Below, piece after piece: positions 47,075-59,300 of a stretch of 64,000 bases of DNA. A program made the position numbers and the translations under genes. This DNA comes from Cercis canadensis (lineage: Eukaryota; Streptophyta; Magnoliopsida; Fabales; Fabaceae). Every line of letters starts with the position of its first letter. The first letter of the stretch is position 1. Location of the stretch: contig QAOA01000726.1 in the NCBI GenBank assembly GCA_003255065.1, forward strand, positions 540,187-604,186. Reading direction: 5' to 3'. The notes below the pieces were generated by a model. That model was not told where the DNA came from. It did not search any database and saw nothing but the letters and a program-made list of their open reading frames with translations.

Positions 47075-49449
47075 ACTAAACAATGGAACACACAATAAAG
47101 AGAGGGAGAATATGAAAATGTTAAATGCTCAGGAAAAGACTCAAATTATGGGCATAGAAAGACACATGTACTAGTATTAGTCTTTGCTTATGTTATTAGT
47201 CTTCGTGATAAATTCATAATTGTTTTCAATAATTATAACTCATTCTATGTTTTATTATTGATACCATAGTTTTCATGATCATAATACTTGTTTTATTTGG
47301 TGTATTCATAATAGGTGCTTATATTTTATTAATAGGAAGCTAGAGTAGAATTAAATGGTAAGAAGATATACATTATTATAACCGGGGTAATTTTTAAATA
47401 TATGTACAATTGAAAAGGTTAAAGCCTAAAGGAATACTAGAAATGTTATATATTTCTTATGTCTGTTGGATAAACTTGCGAAATTGCAGCCCAATGAATC
47501 AAAGAATTCATGAAGGATCTCTCAATACTAAGGACAGAGTCCTCTATCTTGCACAAAAAATTATACCTCAACTTGATCCATGCAAAGAAGATAAGCAACT
47601 AATCCAACCACCATCACATATCTAAGATATTTACTACAACAACCTTGCTTTCCTAGATATTTCATAGATTGTCTCCAATCAACCAAAGTAGGATCATCAT
47701 GTAAGCACATACATATTATCCCATAAGGAAATGATACTCTCGCAAGTTCTATTTCTGCAAGGCCAATGTGTATGACAGGGCAGAAAAATTATTAGATAAG
47801 TTAATTGAGAAAACATCATCTCAAGGCCACAGAGTTCCTTAGAAACCAAGTTTAGTGTCTCATAGTCAAAAATGATTTTGACATTGTTAAAGATTCCAGA
47901 ATCAATCCAAAGAAATTGATCCTTCTTTATGTCAGTGACTTGGTAATTCATTAGAACAAGAAAGTTTCTACCATGAAACAATCTTCTAAAAAAGAGCTAT
48001 TCATCTATGAGTTTAAATTTGATCGAGTATAACCTAAAAATTCTATACAATATAACTAAACAGAAAAGTGTTGCACTACCAAAATAACCAATGTTTTTTT
48101 ATCGACAGTTAATTATTTTGAGAGTTTTTTTATACATGACAGCACAATGGTTTAAAGATTGTGCATAACTCTTTTACATTGTCAATATATCAAAATTAAA
48201 TCCTTCATATATTCGCGGTATACATCCAAACATCTAATATATCTTGCAGATATCCTCAACAAAACCTACCCCATTTCAGAGTCATATTCTTGTTCTCTAT
48301 CTTGTGTGTCATCACAAAACCACCTCAATAGTTTCACCTCAACTAATTAGTTTAATATGCCTAATTCAACGGTCTGCACTGGACAACATGGAAAAACATG
48401 AAAAAGAAGTGTAAAAGTTACCCCTTTTGTTTTATGCATTTCAATAACAAAACACCACAAATTTAATCCTTCAGAGAGTTTCTACCAACCCTACTTCCAT
48501 GAGTGTTATCTTGGATTTCACCATCATATTGAATTAGCAGCCCAAAAAATATCAAGCTTTAAAGTATTTAGGCATCTGTCCTTCAACATTTATCATCCTC
48601 CTTCTATCCAAGACCGTAGAGCTCACTTCTGATATAGTTTCAAGAACTAGGACTTAAAATTCTATCATATCATTATTGGAAAAAGAGGGAGAAAAAAGCC
48701 TAGCTTGTGCTTCTTCTCACTTGTTTCTCCTTATTCACATCCTTCAAGGAACTAGAAGGTAACTCCTTTCTCACAAAAATAAACCAATGATCTCTTTCAT
48801 TCTTGGTACATTTCTCAGTTTATTTGACAATGAGATACTTTATGAAAGACCACCCTATCATGAGACCTGGACCCTCTGAATAGCTCCTAGTGTTAACTAT
48901 TTAATAATATATCCGCTGTCAATATTTGTCCAACTTTCATTATGACAAAGAAGACTTAATTTGATGATATCATTTAAAACCTGAAAAGTTAATATTATGA
49001 TACCTTTCACACTCACCAGACCTCTAATTAATGCTAAAATTAGTTAACAATTTTGGCCAGCTGCACACACAATTTTGGCCATCTGCACAATCTATGAAGA
49101 AAATAAATGAAGTTTCAGAAAAGTTTACCCTAGGGAAAAACATTATCTAACCTAAGACAAGTATAACTGACAACATCTTAGGAATGGCTTTTAGATCAAG
49201 GATGATGAACTCTTGACATAGAATTGATCCAAAAAACAGATGTAGGAAAAGGTATTCCATGTTGTGAACCACAAAACTTTCATATGCACTATATTCTATA
49301 TTAATATCACTGTAGGATATGTATTCTTGATTGGATGAGAAAAAACTCCATCACATGACGCACCATTTTAGAAAGAACTGAATATAAGGCTGAGCTATTG
49401 CAATCACATGACTCATAAATATTCTGCAAGCAGATTCACAGAAGGTTTA
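47075..49449. other. AT-rich sequence between the NLR fragment and the MITE
   Basis: Apart from the right arm of the inverted repeat, no gene is recognised. Minus-strand open frame 47697-47981 has no known motif. The segment 47400-47640 could be 3' flank of the NLR gene. Confidence 0.45.
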
Positions 49450-50204
49450 CGGTGTGTTTGGATGAGGTATTTGTATTGTGTAATGTATTTGTAGATTGTA
49501 TTTGAAATACTAATTTTGAATTACTCTGTTTATGTAATTTTTCAAGGTATTTTCAAAATTTCAATGTATTTTTTTAATGACTTTCAAAGTCTTAATATAA
49601 TATATTTCAAATTCACTCTCTCTTCCCTTTCTCCTTTTCCCCCGACAACCCCCCCCCCCCCCCCCAAAAAAAAAACCTCTCCTTCTCCCCCGACANNNNN
49701 NNNNNNNNNNCGACCCCCCCCCCCCCCCCAAAAAAAAAACCTCTCCTTCTCAATACCTCTCATCTCTTTCTTGTTCACCATCTTAGCGCTCCTCCAGCCA
49801 TCGCTCACAAGCACGGCCGTCCACCAATGCCGCCATTGTCAACCACTCTAATAAAAAATAAAAAGATAGACCAAAGCACCTAGATTTAGAGTATATTATA
49901 TTCAACCCAGTTACTTCAACTGGAAAGTCTCATTCTCTCACTCTTTGTTTCTCTCTCTAACACGCACTCTCACTCTAGTTTTGGGACTGTGGGCCCCACA
50001 ACAAGAGGTATTCCAAAGTATTTTTGTTTTGGGCTAAATTCTTCTTTTTATAATATTTTGAATATTATTGTTAAATTACTCTTTTTATAATAAAGTGTAT
50101 TCAAACAAGATATTTTATAAATACATATATTTAAAATATTACATTTCAATTACATATATTTGAAATTTACAAGAATTTGTCAAATACCTCTTCTAAACAC
50201 AACC
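49450..50204. mobile_element. Tourist-like MITE with 24-bp TIRs
   Basis: The left end begins cggtgtgtttggatgaggta and the right end, reversed, begins ggttgtgtttagaagaggta; 19 of 24 positions match. TTA flanks both ends as a target duplication. The 755-bp body has no transposase frame, contains C-runs and a gap of N at 49696-49710, and has an internal repeat on each side of the gap. TTA targets and gtgtttgg ends are typical of PIF/Harbinger-related Tourist elements. Confidence 0.7.
49640..49752. repeat. poly-C/poly-A blocks duplicated around an N gap
   Basis: A run of about 18 C followed by 9-10 A and cctctccttctc occurs on both sides of the 14-15 N gap. The repeat at the gap suggests that the assembler could not resolve the homopolymer. 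Confidence 0.8.
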
Positions 50205-51237
50205 TTAGTGTTTTCACATCAAAGAGTGAAGGATAAAAGATGCAGGTAGGATTAGCAAGACACAGTAGGGGGCAAGGATCACAATTCACGACAATGAGAG
50301 CTCAAACAGGTCAAACCCAAAACCAACTAGACCTTCCTCGCCTTTTAGAAGGGTATGTGACCATGAGAGCTCTGCTTGGTGAGAACTACGTAGCCCGCAT
50401 TTTGTTAGTATCTGCATGCACATATGTGATACCTCATGTAGTAGTACCAGTCAACCAGAACATTGAATAACTCAAATGGTAGGAGAAAACATGTAAGAAT
50501 TCCTAATCATCTAAATTTTAAGAAAGTTCCTGAATGATTAAGGATTATTTTTGAGTTTTCACATTATTAAATTTAAGAAAGCATACCAATAGCTTAAGAA
50601 GATAGGGGAAAAATGAGTAATTAAATTAACTGCAGTCCACACTATCCTCTTTTCCATTTTTCGTTCAAAAATATATTTCAATCTCAGGTCAATTTTGTCA
50701 CAGGTCTTTTGGAGCTCGTTTTTCTCTATCCTTACACTCAGCTCTACCTAGTCACTTATGCATTCATGTAACTTGTATTGCTTTCCATTCATCTAAAGTA
50801 TATATGGCTTGCTCACAACTACGAGTCAAGCTGAAGATTGGAATATTCTTCCCATGCACAATCATCTTAAATCTTTTATTTACAATATGTTTATTAGCAA
50901 TTGTATAGAATATCCATTGTATCCATGAAGTACTGATTGTAACTGGATTTTACTTAAAACCTTCAGAAGAAATTCAGCTTTGGGAAGATCTAAAATTATA
51001 TTTCTCTTATAATATAAGAATGTCACAATTGAACCTAGAAAAGAAATATACAGTTAGAATGATTAACCTGCAAGTAAACCATAATGGAGAACCTGCTTAC
51101 TTAGCTAATCGACATATTACGCGTCTCTCTTAAGCTCCACTGATCCCGATGCATCTTTCCCAATTTGAGATATCTAAGTGCTTGCCATGTAATTTAGATG
51201 ATTGGAAAGTGAAATGCCAATGCCAGGCCAATTATCA
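50205..51237. other. intergenic; no supported gene
   Basis: AT-rich sequence. A plus-strand frame at 50240-50470 encodes 76 aa with no recognised motif and no splice or promoter context, so it is not called. Confidence 0.4.
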
Positions 51238-51573
51238 CTAGCAGTAGAACATGAGCTTCTTGATGTTCTCACCAAGTTTCGGTAGAGGTGCTGTCTTTGG
51301 AGGGGCAGCTCTAGATAATGTAATTGTATTTCTGAACAAAGCTGAGGACTTTGACTGCTCAAGGGAGAGTCTGCCTCTGTAAGCAGCTAAATGGGCATAA
51401 TAAGCAGGAGGAGCCAAAGAAGTAAATTGGCTTTCGTCCCACAAAACATGGTAATGAGTTGGCCTGCTTGTTCCTTTCACACTCCAGTGGCTACAGAGAT
51501 AAAAATCAAATTCCTTGGGATGAGTAATCATTGTATCAACCAGAGTACCTGGGGGAATATTCCCATAGAAACC
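51238..51573 (-). pseudogene. Argonaute C-terminal fragment (PIWI domain end, AGO5-like)
   Basis: The minus strand encodes the end of a plant Argonaute: [63 protein letters not shown] and the terminal [16 protein letters not shown] followed by a stop. The ending [14 protein letters not shown] resembles AGO5 more than AGO1/AGO10. Between QFTS and [11 protein letters not shown], about 22 residues normally present (the helical block before [11 protein letters not shown]) are missing, with the frame kept. No PAZ, MID or catalytic DDH residues lie upstream; the last catalytic His appears to be in the retained HLAA. It is an orphan fragment, so most likely non-functional. Intact Argonautes bind small RNAs and slice or silence targets. 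Confidence 0.9.
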
Positions 51574-51627
51574 AAAAACCAGAAATCAACCTTTCAAAAG
51601 CTTTGACTCTGTGGAAGTGCAATTTTT

Positions 51628-52460
51628 ATACCGACCTAATTGGAAACTACAATCTTGAAGAAGAGGTAAGTCTGTTCCAAATTAAGTTTCACTATGTTTT
51701 CTTTCTTTTTTGTTCTGTTAAAATTAGAAATATCATATTTCATTTCAAACTCATTCCAATGTGCTGAAAGCATATTCCCAACTTATTCTAGCTCCCTTTC
51801 CGGTGCTTGTCTTCTATTTATTCCTACCTTGCTACATCATTTGAATTTTATTTTCATTTCTCCTTTGCCCTTCATATTCAATCCTTGGTTTCATTTTTCT
51901 GCCATTATTTTGCTATCTAGTCTAAGAAGCAAGAAACATAGTACGCCTTTCAAATTCTTTCATTTCGTTCATTTGTAGGAATTAAAATGTTCTTTACCCT
52001 TGTTTTCTTTTCATCGCTAGAACTGAGTTAAACTTCATTTTCCTTCTTTTTCTTGCAATGAATAATATTTGAGCATATATATGTTGTAAAAGCCAATACT
52101 ACAATAAATAATGTTATATTGTATATGTATACTTAATTTGACACATGTGACAAAACTAGCTTATGAACTTAATACTATTGTGAGATCTCAAAAAAAGTAA
52201 CAGTGTGTCAGTGAAACACTCAAATAGTTGATAATTGAGTTTAATTGGGTCAAGAATATCATCTATTTGAAGTCAACTTTTTTAACATGTAACTTTAACT
52301 TGTCAACTATTTGGATAATTGGATGTTTGACACATGCGGGTTGAATTAACTTTTTGAGATATTTGTAATAATACAAAAATTAAATGTTAGTTATGTTACC
52401 ACATCAAGAATTATTTTAACACAAAAGCTTAAGAAACTTGATTTTGAAACATGATGTATG
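51628..52460. repeat. dispersed repeat R2, copy 1
   Basis: First of three direct copies (others near 61880 and 62650). It starts with an exon-like piece ending in a GT donor (ataccgacctaattggaaac then ggtaagtctgttcc). It continues through gctatctagtctaagaagca and accaatgac-like AT-rich sequence, and ends near gttgaattaactttttgaga. It abuts the 5' side of the Argonaute fragment. No coding capacity for mobility is seen. Confidence 0.8.
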
Positions 52461-52670
52461 TGTTAATACATTATTGGTAGAAATAGGAACATCATAAACA
52501 CTGGTTCTGTTTGGAAAACAAATGCAAAGGAAAGAAAATTAACAATGATTTCCATAAATGATGCATTCTTCCCATCAAAGCGTATCTAGCTTGTATCATA
52601 ACAACAACAATTTAATAACAAAAAGAAACTTGATATTTCCAATTCGTTTATCTTTCAAAACTTTCCATTC

Positions 52671-53036
52671 TTATTTCCCCATCCAATAGCAATACATAAT
52701 ACAAAAGTAAAATTTATCAACAGTGACGGATTTACAAAGGGCAGCCAGGGCACTGGCCCCACCCTTTTCAAATTTTTTTAATAAAATCCTTTTAAAAAAA
52801 AAAATTGATATTCTAATATTTGAATGTGTTGGTGTTCCTAGTGGAGAAATGAACCAAACGTGCTTGGCTATGTTGCAACCAAGGAAAAGATGAATCTGCT
52901 TTTCAGATGAGTGATTGCAATTAACACAGATTGGAGGTATATGCTCTACCTCTTCCCTCCATTGGCCCTTATGAATTAATTGCCAGACTAGCACATATAT
53001 GGTTATAGCCATTTGGTTAGCTAATTTCAATGGCAA
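52671..53036 (-). mobile_element. LINE remnant with zf-RVT domain, copy 1
   Basis: The minus-strand frame encodes VLVWQLIHKGQWREEVEHIP and CVNCNHSSEKQIHLFLGC, a CxxC...H...C zinc-binding segment found after the reverse transcriptase of plant non-LTR retrotransposons (zf-RVT). From 52820 downward the similarity to copy 2 ends abruptly. The frame runs into unrelated sequence including cagtgacggatttac at 52721, which looks like a hAT-type transposon end. A long poly-A region lies just beyond at 53037. No reverse transcriptase is left. Confidence 0.7.
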
Positions 53037-53100
53037 AAAAAAAAAAAAAAAAAAAAAATAAAAAAAAAAAAAAAAAGGAAAAAAAAAAAAAAAAAAAAAG
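53037..53100. repeat. poly-A tract
   Basis: About 60 bases of almost pure A directly next to the LINE remnant. On the minus strand it reads poly-T, so it lies at the upstream side of that frame, not where a retrotransposon tail would be expected. Confidence 0.85.
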
Positions 53101-54780
53101 TTAGCTAGCTAATTCAGCCCTAAAAGTATGGAGTTTTGGAATCCTTGGGGAGGAAGCAATCTCAATATTATAATTAACCATAATCAGCCTTAAAATTAAT
53201 GTTACACTTATCAATTATATCACAATTATAAATTAATAGTAATACTAATAATAAGTTCTAGGCTGTAATAGATTTTTTCAAAATAAAGATTACAGTGTAA
53301 TGCCATATATACGTTTGTTTTTGTTTGAGATGATGCTGCCATTCAAATTTTGCTTAAATTAACCACACCATTTTTTATATATTTTTTTAGAAATTTGTAT
53401 ATTTCTTTCTATAAAAGATAGTAATACAATAATATATGAAGAATAAAGAGTAACTTGAAACTAGTACGGTTTTTCATCTTACAATGAGATATTTTAAAAT
53501 TTATGACATTTATTTTATTTATATTGCGTGAGTCTATATGTATTATATCTATCTATAAAAACAAAAAATAACATTGACTTACTTTTCAAATTAAATTTAA
53601 ATAAAACTAAATCACACAATAAATAGTAGGTTTATTTGACTTACTAAATCAATTTTTTTCCTTGAAAAAAGTATTTTAGTCCACAATAATTGATTTAATC
53701 CACTTTAGTGTGAACTTCTATATCACTAATAAGAAAAGTGCCACATTTCCAAAGTAACTAAGGTTTCTTTTAGTAACAAATCATTTTAACAACGTTTTCA
53801 TACATGGCAACATAAAATTCAATGATTGGTTAAGACTCCTTTTACACTGATAGTAGATAAAAATTAAACCCTTTTCCTTTTAATAGGCGTGTGCTTGGGT
53901 TAGGCTGGGAGGATTGAGAGCATTTTTAAGGCCCAAACTTAGCACAGCACCTCTGGTTGGGTTGGGTTGGTTTGAGTTTGAAGGAAAAATCATTTCAACT
54001 CAAACCAGAAATCCTCACGTTCGTTTGGACGACTTGATTGGGTTCCTAAACCACTCAATGTATAAACAAATATTGAATACAACTACCCATGTTACAAGCT
54101 CAAAATAACTAAAAGCCATTTTTTTTTTCTTTTTACACCAAAGATATTTTCACACTTTTTGGGTATGAGAGTAATTTATGTTTGAAATGGGAGTAGTAAG
54201 TAAACCTTCTCAACAAGGATGACTCAAAGATTCAAACTCAAGGCCTTTAGCTTAGAACGTCTTAAGACTCAACCTGTTTCTACTAAACTAACACCTTGTT
54301 GGTTAAACACCATTCTAACACCTTACATTTTAAACAGGAAAAAGAAACACCATGAATTAGCAATAGCAGTGTAGTATATAACAAAATTAAAAAATGACTA
54401 TATGTTATTTTTAATAATATTTTATTACATGTGAGAGACAATGATTTATACATTTAATAGCATATTTTTTGAATTAGAAAATTTAATGTCATGATTTTTT
54501 TCTATCATATATTCTTTTGCATTTTTTAGTACATTGTACTTTTATATATTAAAAAATAAAATGTGAGAGATTTAAAGGGTTTAAATAATTTATAAAAATA
54601 TCTAAAAATAATATATTCTTATTTATTAATATTACACTTATCTTTTTTCAGATATTCATTAAACAACTATTCATCTACCAAACTGAGTTTAAAGGAGTGT
54701 CCTATCAAAATAAATAAATAAATAAAGGAGTGGAATCCCATTCAATAGCACTATCTAATCAATTAATGTAAGCAACATTG
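53101..54780. other. AT-rich intergenic sequence
   Basis: No gene is recognised. A short patch at 53890-54000 with repeated ggttgggttggg words is the only notable composition change. Confidence 0.45.
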
Positions 54781-55212
54781 TCAAACATTACCAATAACCG
54801 ATCCAAATTCCCAATGATTCTCTATTGCTTTGGAAACTTTGGCATGAGAATCCCAAATTTTTCCATTGAAAATCTTAATTATCATTTCTGACCTTCCAAA
54901 TATTCTCCACAAAAGAAACAAAGCGAGGCTAGTAATTTTTCCAAAGCTTGGATGGCCCTTGAAGTTTGAAAGAAGCCAAGACCAGCATTCAGCTAAGGAA
55001 GCACAAATAATTGAATGTGTTGGTGTTCCTAGTGGAGAAATGAACCAAACCTGCTTGGCTTTGTTGCAACCAAGGAAAAGATGAATCTGCTTTTCAGATG
55101 AGTGATTGCAATTAACACAGATTGGAGGTATATGCTCTACCTCTTCCCTCCATTGGCCATTATGAATTAATTGCCAGACTAGCACATATATGGTTATATG
55201 GAGATTTTTCAT
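54781..55212 (-). mobile_element. LINE remnant with zf-RVT domain, copy 2
   Basis: Longer relative of the remnant at 52.7 kb; 55011-55198 and 52820-53008 align almost base for base. After the zinc segment (CVNCNHSSEKQIHLFLGC) it continues ISPLGTPTHSIICASLAECW, SWLL and FLLWRIFGRSEMIIKIFNGK, the stretch between zf-RVT and the RNase H domain in plant LINEs. The fragment ends just past this and no RNase H or reverse transcriptase is present. At 55198 it is fused directly to the 55.2 kb repeat (ggagatttttcat). Confidence 0.72.
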
Positions 55213-58200
55213 ATAACGTTTACTTTGATCTGTTCAAACATCTGCAACACATGCTTTGTCTGTAATTGTATCATAGAATTCTATTGACTTCTCCAATAGC
55301 ACGTGCACGCGGGGTACCATCCGATTGCAATGGACGGTCCGATTACTGTCAGATGTGTAAAACGGGCGACTAAGTAGGAAACAGTTGGCAAGTTATNATA
55401 GGGGGAAATAACAAAAGCGCCTACTGAGTTTTAATAATTGCAATACTAGACACATGAAGTTTGTGCAAAATAATAATTGTGGATAAGGTGAAGTTAAATT
55501 TTGAGAGAATTACACTCCACCCATCTCTTTCATTGTGTTCAATCCAAGTCCGTGCAAGGTATTGGCACCCAGTTATTAAGTAAGGTAGAACGATCCATTA
55601 GATAAAGAGGACAACATAACTTTACTTTGATCTCTTATAGTCTGCACTGCATCACAATCAATCATATCCTTTGTTTGAAATTATTTAGGGCTGCGTGGAA
55701 GAGTGAATTCTATATATTGACTTAACTTATCCACTATATGAATTGTGTGGTTATCCCCAGCTCATACGAGCTCTATACTTTATTTCATCTCTCTGCCTTT
55801 GTTCTGCTATCTAGTTTAAAAAACAAGAAACGAAGTATAAATAAATATGATATGAAAAAATTAGTGGATTAGCTCCAAAATTCGACAACGACTTTGTAAT
55901 TTTTCAATATAGTTCTTTTGTTCATAATGGATTAGTGTAAAGGGAAAAGTTTCTCATGGTCTTCTAAGAAGGTTTTACCNGAAGACTTCATAACGTTTAC
56001 TTTGATTTGTTCAAACTTCAAACATCTGCAACACATGCTTTGTCTGTAATTGTATCATAGAATTCTATTGACTTCTCCAATAGCACGTGCACGCGGGGTA
56101 CCATCCGATTGCAATGGACGGTCCGATTACCGTCAGATGTGTAAAGCGGGCGACTAAGTAGGAAACAGTTGGCAAGTTATAGGGGGAAATAACAAAAGCG
56201 CCTACTGAGTTTTAATAATTGCAATACTAGACACATGAAGTTTGTGCAAAATAATGATTGTGGATAAGGTGAAGTTAAATTTTGATATAATTACACTCCA
56301 CCCATCTCTTTCATTGTGGTCAATCCAAGTCAGTGCAAGGTAGTGGTACCCAGTTATTAAGTACGGTAGAACGATCCATTAAATAAAAAGGACAACATAA
56401 CTTTACTTTGATATCTTAAAGTATGCACTGCATCACAATCATATCCTTTGTTTGAAATTATTTAGGGCGGTGTGGAAGAGTGAATTCTATATATTGACTT
56501 AACTCATCCAATATATGAATTGTGTGGTTATCCCTAGCCCATACGAGCTCCATACTTCATTTCATCTCTCTACCTTTGTTCTGCTATCAAGTCTAAGAAA
56601 CAAGAAACAAAAGTATAAATAAATATGATATGAAAAAATTAGTGGGTTAGCTCCAAAATTCGACAACAACTTTGTAATTTTTCAATATAATTCTTTTGTT
56701 CATAATGGATTAGTGTATTAGGGGACTATGTTGTCTTATAATGTAAAGGGAAAAGTTTCTCATGGTCTTCTAAGAAGGTTTTACCACCGGATATATGGTA
56801 GTGAAGGTATTCTCATAGGTATAAGATAAATTTTAATTAAAATACATTTCTTATGAAAACACATTGTTTTCTCAATTTTGTGTTTGTGAGATTCTTTGAA
56901 AATACATTGTTTATACTCTACTAATCCACCGTTGTCAACAAGATTAATCCCATACCTCTTTCTTATCGGCTCCACTGTGTTTCAATGTAAACACTAAACA
57001 TGTATGATATTATTTCTCTATTTAATTATTATCTTTAACAATTGATGTAATTCCATGAATTAACTCTATTACATTAAATTGACTTGAATAAGCCACTGGT
57101 AGAAACAAAGAAATTTCTATTTTTTTTTTTTGGTTTTTTAAAGAATGGAGACATATGATAACCGTGACTTTGATCTATGAATAGCATCAAATGAGGTGTA
57201 TTAGTGATAATATGAACAACTTGACCAAGTGGCACACTTATTTTTAGTTCTTTAATGTTGTGAAAGATTGAAAACTCTATTTACTCTGTCCGTTAGCATT
57301 TGGATGTTGTAGCAAGTTGCCTCTGTCGGCAGCTCGATGCACAATATTAAATTGATTTGGGGAGATGTTTATGGAGATTTTTCATAACGTTTATAGTTAT
57401 TAAATGGAAAGGACAAAGACTTCATAACGTTTACTTTGATCTGTTCAAACATCTCCAACACATGCTTTGTCTGTAATTGTATCAAAGAATTCTATTGACT
57501 TCTCCAATATATGAAGTGTGTGGATTATCCTCAACTCATATTCTAGCCCTTNGCTTTGTCTGTAATTGTATTAAAGAATTCTATTGACATCTCCAATATA
57601 TGAAGTGTGTGGATTATCCTCAACTCATTCTAGCTCCTTGTCTAGTGCTTGTCTTCTCTGTATTCCTGCCTTGTTCTCTGCATCATTTCACTTTCGTTTT
57701 CAGTTCTCCTTTGTCCTTCATATTCAATCCTTAAATTTCATCTCTTTGTCTTTGTTCTGCTATCTAGTCTAAGAAGCAAGAAACAAAGTATACCTTTCAA
57801 ATCCTTCAGTTTTGTTCGTTTGTTGGAATCAAAATTTTCTTTTGCCTTCTTTCCTTTCACCACTGGAATTGAGTTGAACTTCCTTTTCACTGTTTTTTTT
57901 TTTTTTTTTTTTTGCAACAAATTCTTAAAAAATCCCTGAAAAAGTAAAAAAAAAAAAAAAGTACAAAAATATATTTATTTCCTACTTTAGTATGTGCGGT
58001 GCTTTATATCGGAGTGAAGATCAATGACTCGTCCAGTTGGAGTCTTCTCTTAAGGTACGTTATGTAATTTCATTATATTAGTTCATCAAATTAACTTATC
58101 CTTTTTTTTATTTCTTTAGTTTGGGACATTTGGGCTGACTACTTTTCTTTACCATTTTCATTTGGTTGTTTGATTAGATTGTCTTATTGTCTCGTTATAT

Positions 58201-59300
58201 ATAGTTATTGTTTTTACGTATTTGCAAATTATATCACTTTACAGTTTAGACTGACACTATAGACTTAGTATAAACATTTATAGGAAAGTGTATCTTGAAA
58301 TAAAAAGGGAACTTCTATCACAAATATTGGAAAGAGCAATATCAAATTGAAAGGGAAGGAATAGTTAAAAAGGAACACAACATAGTAAGAGGTGATATTG
58401 AAAGGGAAGGAACAGTTAAAGACAAGGTGGGAGCTCAAACTAAAATATTGAAGGGGTCAAAGTATAAATAACTAGGATTTTAAAGAAAAAAGAAATTTTT
58501 TGTGGGGCTAAACATATATTTTATAAGNAATTCTATCACAAATATTGGAAAGAGCAATATCAAATTGAAAGGGGAGGAATTAGTTAAAAAGGAACACAAC
58601 ATAGTAAGAGGTGATACTGAAAGGGAAGGAACAGTTAAAGACAAGGTAGGAGCTCGAACTAAAATATTGTAGGGGTCAAAGTATAAATAACTAAGGATTT
58701 TAAAGAAAAAATAATTTTTTGTGTAGGGCTAAACATATATTTTATAAGAAAAAAAGTAAGAAACAAAGAAAATTTTACAATTTTAAATATTTTTTTTTCT
58801 TGGGGTTGGGGCATGTCTCTCCATAAGATAAGGAGGCACCAGTTGCCACGGTTAAAGAGGAACATAGCACAATAAGATGTGGTAAATCTTTTTTTTTTTT
58901 TTTTTTANCCTATAGGCAGAAGCAGCGCAGGACTTACATTTGTGAGCAGAGGCCAGCCTTAAGACTAGAGGAAATTGTTTGAGCATATATATATACATTT
59001 GTTAATTAAAATAGTTGGAAGATTAAAAATTTTAAATTCTTAGAACTTTTTGGGATTTAACTCAAAAGTATTTAGACTAAACTCTTGATGATGGTTATTT
59101 GGAAGTCTCCTCTTTCATATATATCTTTTCCTTTCTTGATTTGAGAATATGGGTGTTTTATTTGTTAGGCCTTTTTCTTTTTCTTATGTACTAAATGAAA
59201 GACTAAACTCTGATGAGAATCCACCACGAGTCATATTCGCTAATATTTATATATGATTGAAAATAAGTGTCATCCAGCAAATATTACTGAAGATTCACAA
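55199..59300 (+). repeat. long complex repeat, plus orientation (relative of 40.8-42.1 kb)
   Basis: This 4 kb stretch holds two large direct copies (55214-55979 and 55988-56775, about 95 percent alike by eye, N at 55980), and a partial third at 57368-57640 with its own N-joined duplication at 57552. The R1 core follows at 57630-58150, then a block duplicated across the N at 58527 (58312-58526 and 58528-58748), and the segment with gcgcaggacttacatttgtg near 58935. The order matches the inverted single copy at 40780-42130. No coding frame of mobility type is seen. Confidence 0.7.

Larger units (their letters stand above)
43608..48720. repeat. interrupted inverted repeat flanking the NLR fragment
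   Basis: The left arm (43608-43720, read on the minus strand) starts taccatgaaacaagtttcta, runs through aaaaaagagctattcatct, and continues with ggaaaaagagggagaa and cttctcacttgtt. The right arm on the plus strand has the same words in the same order, split in two: 47968-48022 and 48675-48720. About 650 bp is inserted between the two parts. The arms therefore face each other across about 4.2 kb containing the NLR fragment. Confidence 0.7.

Noticed and set aside
47697..47981. 94-aa minus-strand open frame
   Set aside because: No known motif and part of it is the inverted-repeat arm.
50240..50470. 76-aa plus-strand open frame
   Set aside because: No homology recognised, no promoter or splice context.
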